Assembly: GCA_020851885.1 (NCBI GenBank)
Contig: JADZBW010000005.1
Span: 1 to 10,531 of the forward strand
Direction: 5' to 3'
Source: Fimbriimonadaceae bacterium
GTDB lineage: Bacteria; Armatimonadota; Fimbriimonadia; Fimbriimonadales; Fimbriimonadaceae
Length of the DNA: 10,531 nt
Made by a program: the position numbers and the translations under genes
In this document: positions 6,449-10,531 of the stretch, in pieces
How positions within the stretch are numbered: position 1 is the first letter of the stretch
How the letters are laid out: each line of letters opens with the position of its first letter
Notes under the pieces: model-generated
Seen by the model: only the letters and a program-made list of their open reading frames with translations
Told to the model about the DNA's origin: nothing
Databases searched by the model: none

Positions 6449-7701
6449 CGGATTTTCGCCCAATATGTGGGAAAGTCGAACTTGGGACTGTTCTCAGCGC
6501 GATGGCAACTCATACATGCATCTGCCCCGATTTTGGCCATCGGCTTTGACTTCGGATCCATGCCATGGGCTTCGCCAGGGCCGTGGCAGCTCTCACAGCC
6601 GACCGCGCCAAGATCGGGCGTCTCCTTAAGAGAGCGATAGCCGAAGACACTTTCGAGCCCAACGACATGACATCCAACGCAGTCGGGATCTCGGTCATGC
6701 CCCTGGATTTGGAGGGTCTTGAGGGCGATGGCGTGTTTGGAGGCCTTCCAGACCTTGCCCGCTTCCGCGTGGCACTTGATACAGGCGTCCGTCCCAAGGT
6801 ACTTCTCCGTATTGCGCCGAGGTAGGGCATCGAGAAGTTCCTCTTGCGTCACGCGTTGGAGATAAGTGCGATAGATCTTCGCCGCTTCAGGCGAGTCCTT
6901 GTAGCCAGGATCCAGGTCGATTGGCACGTAGGACTGGAACTTCCCTGCCTTCCAAACCAATCTGACGAGGGCCTTACCCCCGTCTCCGCAGGTCGCCAAG
7001 ACCGTCTTGCCAACTCGCTCGGCCACTTTGGGCGGGTGGCCGTTCGAGCGATACTGAATCAAACCAAGGGAAGGAAAGGAAGCCGCCAAAGATCGGGCTG
7101 CGGACCGGTCGCCATCGAGCATCAACACCGGAGTGAGCTTCTTGGACTGTGCCTCGCGAACCAGAATCCCAACGGCTTCCTTCAACTCTCGAGGCTGAAC
7201 CCCGAGATTCGCGGCGATCGACGTTGGCTGCAGGCTCACTCCACCAATAACAAAGGGTCCCTTCACGATGGTCGATGGAATGTCCAGGGTCTTCCCAGGA
7301 TCCACCGATAGGCTGGTCAGACGTCGCCCAGAGAGCGAAGCCATGGAATTCGCGATGCCGATGCCGGGCAAGGATTCTGCCAGGCCAAGGTTCATCGCGG
7401 TGCCGCCCAGTTCGCGATGAAGTTGGGCAAGCGTCTCCAGCTTGATTTCATCTTGCCGATTCGAAGTCTTGACGAGGGCGGAATTCTCAAGGATGACGTT
7501 GCGGTGCGGGACACCCAGTCGCCTCACGGCATCAGCCCGACGTTTGACCCCGCCCACCATCGGATCGCTGCACCCACATGGCGCTAAGTAGCCTTGAGAG
7601 TCTCCGGTGAGAAAGAACACGTATTCCTCGGCAGGCGATGTCGGCCAGACCGCTCCCGCTCCAACGACGAGGCTCGCCGCCAAGATCGGTCCGACCTTCA
7701 T
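6439..7701 (-). CDS. Secreted tetraheme cytochrome c with an N-terminal degenerate metallophosphoesterase domain
   Basis: Predicted exported electron carrier. The frame is open further upstream to 7830, but I start at the ATG at 7701: it overlaps the stop of the DUF1573 gene (ATGA) and opens with a signal peptide (MKVGPILAASLVVGAGAVW, likely cut after the SPA at 22-24). That gives 420 residues. Residues about 27-270 resemble the 5'-nucleotidase/UshA-like metallophosphoesterase found next to multiheme cytochromes, including the conserved YLAPCGCSDPMVGGVKRR (38-55). Its metal ligands are missing: the D-x-H motif reads TGDSQG and the GNHE motif reads LGLAE. Residues 300-420 form a cytochrome c554-like module with four heme sites: CIKCH (307-311), CVGCH (341-345), CESCH (369-373) and CMSCH (396-400). 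Other histidines (for example 323, 379 and 419) could be distal ligands. Heme attachment implies a periplasmic or cell-surface location. The substrate and partner are unknown. Confidence 0.88.
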   Translation of the reverse strand: MKVGPILAASLVVGAGAVWPTSPAEEYVFFLTGDSQGYLAPCGCSDPMVGGVKRRADAVRRLGVPHRNVILENSALVKTSNRQDEIKLETLAQLHRELGGTAMNLGLAESLPGIGIANSMASLSGRRLTSLSVDPGKTLDIPSTIVKGPFVIGGVSLQPTSIAANLGVQPRELKEAVGILVREAQSKKLTPVLMLDGDRSAARSLAASFPSLGLIQYRSNGHPPKVAERVGKTVLATCGDGGKALVRLVWKAGKFQSYVPIDLDPGYKDSPEAAKIYRTYLQRVTQEELLDALPRRNTEKYLGTDACIKCHAEAGKVWKASKHAIALKTLQIQGHDRDPDCVGCHVVGLESVFGYRSLKETPDLGAVGCESCHGPGEAHGMDPKSKPMAKIGADACMSCHRAENSPKFDFPTYWAKIRHK

Positions 7702-9296
7702 TTCACAAGGCCCATCACGGGAATTCTCACTTTCGGCTGCTTTGGATCGTCGGTCCGAACGGTCAGCATGGCGCGAAGGTCGCCAGAGGGGGCCTTCCCA
7801 GAGTAATCGACGAGGATCTTGTATTCCCAATCACCGGTAACCATTTCGGCATGAGCGGTCACGTAGGACGAATCAGAATCGATTCCCAGAATTTTGAACG
7901 GCTTGTTTGGTCGCGAAAGGATGACCGACGTGGTACGGGTTGCCTTTCCGACATCGCCAAGGAAAACGCTGGCAGGGAGGACGACGATGCCCTTTTGGGC
8001 AAAGATCGTGAAGCGGATCACCGGGTACTGCGGGTCGTCGGTCTGAATCGCCAGAGTCGATGCGGCCCTTCCGGAAGTCATCGGTTCGTCGAGGTGGACT
8101 TTGATTTTCACTCCCGTTCTGGGTTTAACGGGATCTTCCAACTGGGGATCTGCCAAGTCGCCTGACCAAGGGGCAAAGGTCGCGGTGCCCGGGTTGCCAA
8201 CCACTTCGACCCCCAAGACATTCAGGGGCTTCTCCTTGGGCGAAGTCAAGTAGACCTCCACGTCCTTGCCTCCCTCCTCCACGATGACGACGCCGGCCGG
8301 TTGGCTGATGAAGTGATATCGGGGCACGGTCTTCACATGCACGGGGATGTACTTTAGCGGCTCCCGGATATCGTTGGAGACCAGGATGAGGTGCTTGCTG
8401 AAGTCGCCGGCAATCTCCTTGGTGTCGATCTTGACCTTCACCAAGGTGGAAGAATTCGCTCCGATCTCGCTGCCGGAGTACGCCGAAATGCATCCGCAGT
8501 CGGGAATCACCCGGTATTGGAGCGCCGAATTGCCGACGTTGTTCAGTTGGACCGTGACCTCCAGCTGCGTACCCTGAACCACCGGTCCTTGCTCGACTTT
8601 GGCCGGACTGAACTCCAGGACGGGCCGAGCGGGCATCACTGCGATCTTCTTATCGACGGCGATTTTGAGTTGGATCGTGGCGTTCTGAATGGCGGTAAGG
8701 CTTGCAAGCTCGTTGATATCCGGGTTCGACTTGAACTGCATCGGCAAGTCAGAACGACCCATCGCGGTGCCCAGAAACGGCCCCGGTGCGAGACCAAGAT
8801 AGGAGCCGATTGCGAAGACAAATTCATTGAGCAGTGAAACATCGCTCGACGTCTCAAGGGGATTCCCGCGCTTAAGGCCGACGACTGCTTCGAGCCGGGG
8901 CTCCAGAAGGTTCTCGGAGAAGAAAAGAGCGATCCCCCGGGGAAGACCCGATGTCGGGTCGTTAGCAAGACTTTTCTCGAAGCTGAACTTGATGTTGCCC
9001 TTTGCTTTCGGCTGGAAATTGAGTCCGGGGGCTCGTCGAGCCCAGATCCGGAACGCATCCTCTCTGAGGACCGCTATCCGACTCCGGTCTGCGGCAGGCA
9101 CATTGCCATCATTCCAGGCAAAGGATACGGTCATGCCTGGAATCAGGGCCAGTTTGGCCTTGGCCTGGTTGAATTCTTTCTTCGACAGATGCTCTTCGAC
9201 AATCTGAAAGGCTCGGTGGAGATCTGGATTGGTACCTGGGGGAAGCGTTGGTCCAGTCTGAATCTGGATGACAGCCAAAAGTGCGAACGAGATCAT
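7698..9296 (-). CDS. Secreted DUF1573-type protein with an N-terminal matrixin-like domain lacking zinc ligands
   Basis: Predicted exported structural or binding protein of about 532 residues. The start is chosen at the ATG at 9296, where a hydrophobic stretch (MISFALLAVIQIQTG) gives a signal-peptide-like N-terminus; the frame is open to a TTG at 9380, but that extension is polar and has no ribosome binding site. Residues about 75-210 follow the matrixin metalloprotease pattern: helix AFRIWARRA, strand GNIKFSFEKS, then FAIGSYLGLAP (161-171) where HExGHxLGLxH is expected, TAM as the Met-turn, and a DI..L..IQ-like end. All three zinc histidines and the catalytic glutamate are replaced. From about 224 onward the protein is beta-rich, in three or so Ig-like repeats. 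The first is a DUF1573 domain with IPDCGCISAYSG (Cys267, Cys269), and later repeats carry the TDDPQ/TDDPKQP motif. The gene is coupled by ATGA to the cytochrome gene. Confidence 0.82.
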   Translation of the reverse strand: MISFALLAVIQIQTGPTLPPGTNPDLHRAFQIVEEHLSKKEFNQAKAKLALIPGMTVSFAWNDGNVPAADRSRIAVLREDAFRIWARRAPGLNFQPKAKGNIKFSFEKSLANDPTSGLPRGIALFFSENLLEPRLEAVVGLKRGNPLETSSDVSLLNEFVFAIGSYLGLAPGPFLGTAMGRSDLPMQFKSNPDINELASLTAIQNATIQLKIAVDKKIAVMPARPVLEFSPAKVEQGPVVQGTQLEVTVQLNNVGNSALQYRVIPDCGCISAYSGSEIGANSSTLVKVKIDTKEIAGDFSKHLILVSNDIREPLKYIPVHVKTVPRYHFISQPAGVVIVEEGGKDVEVYLTSPKEKPLNVLGVEVVGNPGTATFAPWSGDLADPQLEDPVKPRTGVKIKVHLDEPMTSGRAASTLAIQTDDPQYPVIRFTIFAQKGIVVLPASVFLGDVGKATRTTSVILSRPNKPFKILGIDSDSSYVTAHAEMVTGDWEYKILVDYSGKAPSGDLRAMLTVRTDDPKQPKVRIPVMGLVK

Positions 9297-9459
9297 TCCT
9301 GCGAAACCTACCTCACAATCATTACGCCAGTTGGACGCATGGCGATTCGAGGAGCGTTCAAAAGAAATTGAGGCCGCCAATGCCGCAAAGGGGAGAGCAA
9401 ATCAGCACGGGGCCTCGCTGTAGTTATGACAAATTTCGTGCCAAAAGGCAAGCCCTCGA
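9297..9459. other. Intergenic gap between prfB and the DUF1573 gene
   Basis: A 163-bp stretch with no convincing gene. It holds the TTGGCACGAA motif near its prfB side and a small palindrome (TGCC-TTTT-GGCA on the minus strand) that overlaps the motif. It may act as a weak prfB end signal, but no T run follows. The in-frame extension of the DUF1573 gene up to a TTG at 9380 enters this gap but looks non-coding. No ribosome binding site of normal spacing is clear before the ATG at 9296; GAGGTAGG lies somewhat far upstream of it. Confidence 0.5.
9428..9444 (-). promoter_or_regulatory. Candidate sigma-54-like -24/-12 element upstream of the DUF1573 gene
   Basis: The minus strand reads TTGGCACG, then AAAT, then TTGTC. 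The -24 part is an exact YTGGCACG and the spacing to TTG is right, but the final C of the -12 TTGC core is T. The first ten bases are identical to the element before the GGDEF gene. The distance to the chosen ATG (9296) is about 130 bases, long but possible. The overlapping TGCC-TTTT-GGCA palindrome is an alternative reason for part of the motif. Confidence 0.3.
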
Positions 9460-10531
9460 TCAGTCGATAAAGGTCTCGCTGCTCGGGGCCTGACGAAGAT
9501 ATGCCTCGATGAATCCATCGATATCACCATCCATCACACCCATAATGTTGCCCGTTTCGTGGCCAGTTCGATGGTCTTTGACCATCGTATAAGGCTGCAT
9601 TACATAGCTGCGAATTTGTCTGCCCCAGTCCGCAGGCCCGCTCACCATCATGGTCTTGAGTCTTTCCTGGCTCTCCGATTTCTCAAGAACGGAGAGTCGA
9701 GCCAAGAGGACCATCATGGCGCTGGCGCGGTTCGCATGTTGGCTGCGCTCGTTTTGGCAAGCGACCACCAAGCCGGTGGGCAGATGGGTTATCCGGACCG
9801 CGCTCTCAGTCTTGTTGACGTGTTGGCCGCCGGCGCCGCCCGCACGAAGCGTCTCGACCTTGAGGTCCTCCGGATTGATCGTGACCTCGGTTTCCTCGAT
9901 TTCCGGCAAGACTTCGACCTTGGCGAACGAGGTGTGTCGACGTGCCGCCGAATCAAAGGGAGAAATCCTCACGAGGCGGTGCACTCCGTTTTCCGATCGC
10001 AGGAATCCATAGGCGTTGTCGCCGGAAACAAGGACCTGGATCGAGCGATAGCCGGTGACGTCGCCGGGAGTTTCGGAGACCACTTCCATCTTATAGCCAT
10101 GGGTTTGGATCCACCGAGAGTACATCCGGAATAGCATCGCCGCCCAATCGCAAGCTTCCGACCCGCCGGCCCCGGCATTGATTTCGAGAAGGGCGTTGCG
10201 GCCGTCGTGCTCCCCGTTGAGAAGCGTCTTTAACTCGTACAGGTCGAGCTCCTTGAGAAAGGCGACCGCCATCTGATCGGCCTCCTTTTCGAGTTCAGGG
10301 TTCGGGTCATCTCGAAGAAGGTCGTACAACTCCGCGATATCCCGCTCGGTCTTATTCAGATCCTTGAGGGGAGCCACGAAGTTTTTGAGTCGCGAAAGTT
10401 TCTGGAGCGTTTTGTTGGCGATCGCGGGGTCGCTCCAGAAGTCCGGCTGGGAAGATTCTTCCTCTAACTCACGTATTTGAGACTGCAGTCGAGGCAGGTC
10501 AAAGATGACCTCCAATAGCGTCCAGTCTCCC
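9460..10531 (-). CDS. prfB: Peptide chain release factor 2, 5' end beyond the window, read through a +1 frameshift
   Basis: Class I release factor that recognises UGA and UAA stop codons and triggers peptide release on the ribosome. The main frame reaches residue 351 before its stop at 9460. It carries the RF2 anticodon-like tripeptide SPF (about 185-187, in RISPFDSAARRH), the catalytic GGQ (about 229-231, in RAGGAGGQHVNKTESAVR) and the usual C-terminal MDGDIDGFIEAYL. The apparent TTG start at 10515 is not real: the reading frame just upstream is the other one, ending in GGA GGT CAT CTT TGA, and joins the main frame by a +1 shift at CTT TGA C. The joined product reads GRLDAIGGHL then DLPRLQSQIRELE, aligning with the ordinary RF2 N-terminus. 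The first roughly 15-25 codons and the promoter lie outside the window. The DUF1573 gene follows in the same direction after 163 bp, probably as a separate unit. Confidence 0.96.
   Translation of the reverse strand, partial: GDWTLLEVIFDLPRLQSQIRELEEESSQPDFWSDPAIANKTLQKLSRLKNFVAPLKDLNKTERDIAELYDLLRDDPNPELEKEADQMAVAFLKELDLYELKTLLNGEHDGRNALLEINAGAGGSEACDWAAMLFRMYSRWIQTHGYKMEVVSETPGDVTGYRSIQVLVSGDNAYGFLRSENGVHRLVRISPFDSAARRHTSFAKVEVLPEIEETEVTINPEDLKVETLRAGGAGGQHVNKTESAVRITHLPTGLVVACQNERSQHANRASAMMVLLARLSVLEKSESQERLKTMMVSGPADWGRQIRSYVMQPYTMVKDHRTGHETGNIMGVMDGDIDGFIEAYLRQAPSSETFID
10499..10513 (-). promoter_or_regulatory. prfB: prfB programmed +1 frameshift site
   Basis: On the minus strand GGAGGT (Shine-Dalgarno-like) is followed by CAT, the slippery CTT and the in-frame stop TGA with C after it. 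Element order and spacing equal those of the E. coli prfB site (AGGGGG TAT CTT TGA C). When RF2 is scarce the ribosome pauses at the poor TGA-C stop and slips +1 on CTT, so RF2 controls its own level. The zero frame codes GRLDAIGGHL and then stops. Confidence 0.95.

Noticed and set aside
7702..7830. N-terminal extension of the cytochrome gene
   Set aside because: It lies inside the end of the DUF1573 gene, is highly charged, and would bury the signal peptide that begins at the ATGA overlap.
9297..9380. N-terminal extension of the DUF1573 protein from a TTG at 9380
   Set aside because: The extension is polar, has no ribosome binding site and would place the export signal about 28 residues in. 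It is kept only as a weak alternative.

Overview
The window is bacterial, GC-rich (roughly 58-60% by eye) and almost fully coding. It holds seven well-supported genes, one gene fragment at the left edge and no RNA genes. I cannot name the species. An RNase HIII-type enzyme, an ARC/Mpa-type AAA+ ring ATPase, a multiheme cytochrome with a degenerate phosphoesterase domain and a DUF1573 protein together suggest a deep-branching phylum such as Armatimonadota (Fimbriimonadia-like). This is inference from gene types, not a search result.

Layout. Left edge (1-183, minus): fragment of an unrecognised gene. 235-2168 (plus): a coupled pair, RNase HIII-like rnhC and pyrimidine-nucleoside phosphorylase, joined by an ATGA overlap. 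At 2165-2168 this pair meets, tail to tail inside a shared CTAG, the minus-strand block that fills the rest of the window. Read in its own direction (right to left), that block runs: release factor 2 (prfB, 5' end outside the window), a secreted DUF1573 protein, a secreted tetraheme cytochrome c, a 200-bp AT-rich gap, a DnaA-like AAA+ protein, a CBS-GGDEF diguanylate cyclase, and the ARC-like ATPase.

How the genes relate. The DUF1573 and cytochrome genes are translationally coupled (ATGA) and are probably an exported redox pair. Each carries a domain that looks like a dead enzyme: a matrixin fold without its zinc histidines, and a 5'-nucleotidase-type metallophosphoesterase fold without its metal ligands. 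The DnaA-like protein keeps both Walker motifs and sensor 1 but has lost the sensor-2 arginine, domain I and the DNA-binding signature. It sits beside an AT-rich gap with one good DnaA box (TTATCCACC) and several weaker ones. The GGDEF protein should make c-di-GMP under control of a CBS pair. The ARC ATPase is an unfoldase with no proteasome gene beside it and no HbYX tail.

Two sequence-level signals stand out. First, prfB carries the classical +1 programmed frameshift site (SD-like GGAGGT, then CAT CTT TGA C). Second, the motif TTGGCACGAA-NN-TTG occurs in the gaps upstream of both the GGDEF gene and the DUF1573 gene, resembling a sigma-54 -24/-12 element except for the last base of the -12 box. 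No insertion sequences, CRISPR arrays, tRNAs or rRNAs were seen, and no stretch longer than about 200 bases lacks a gene.
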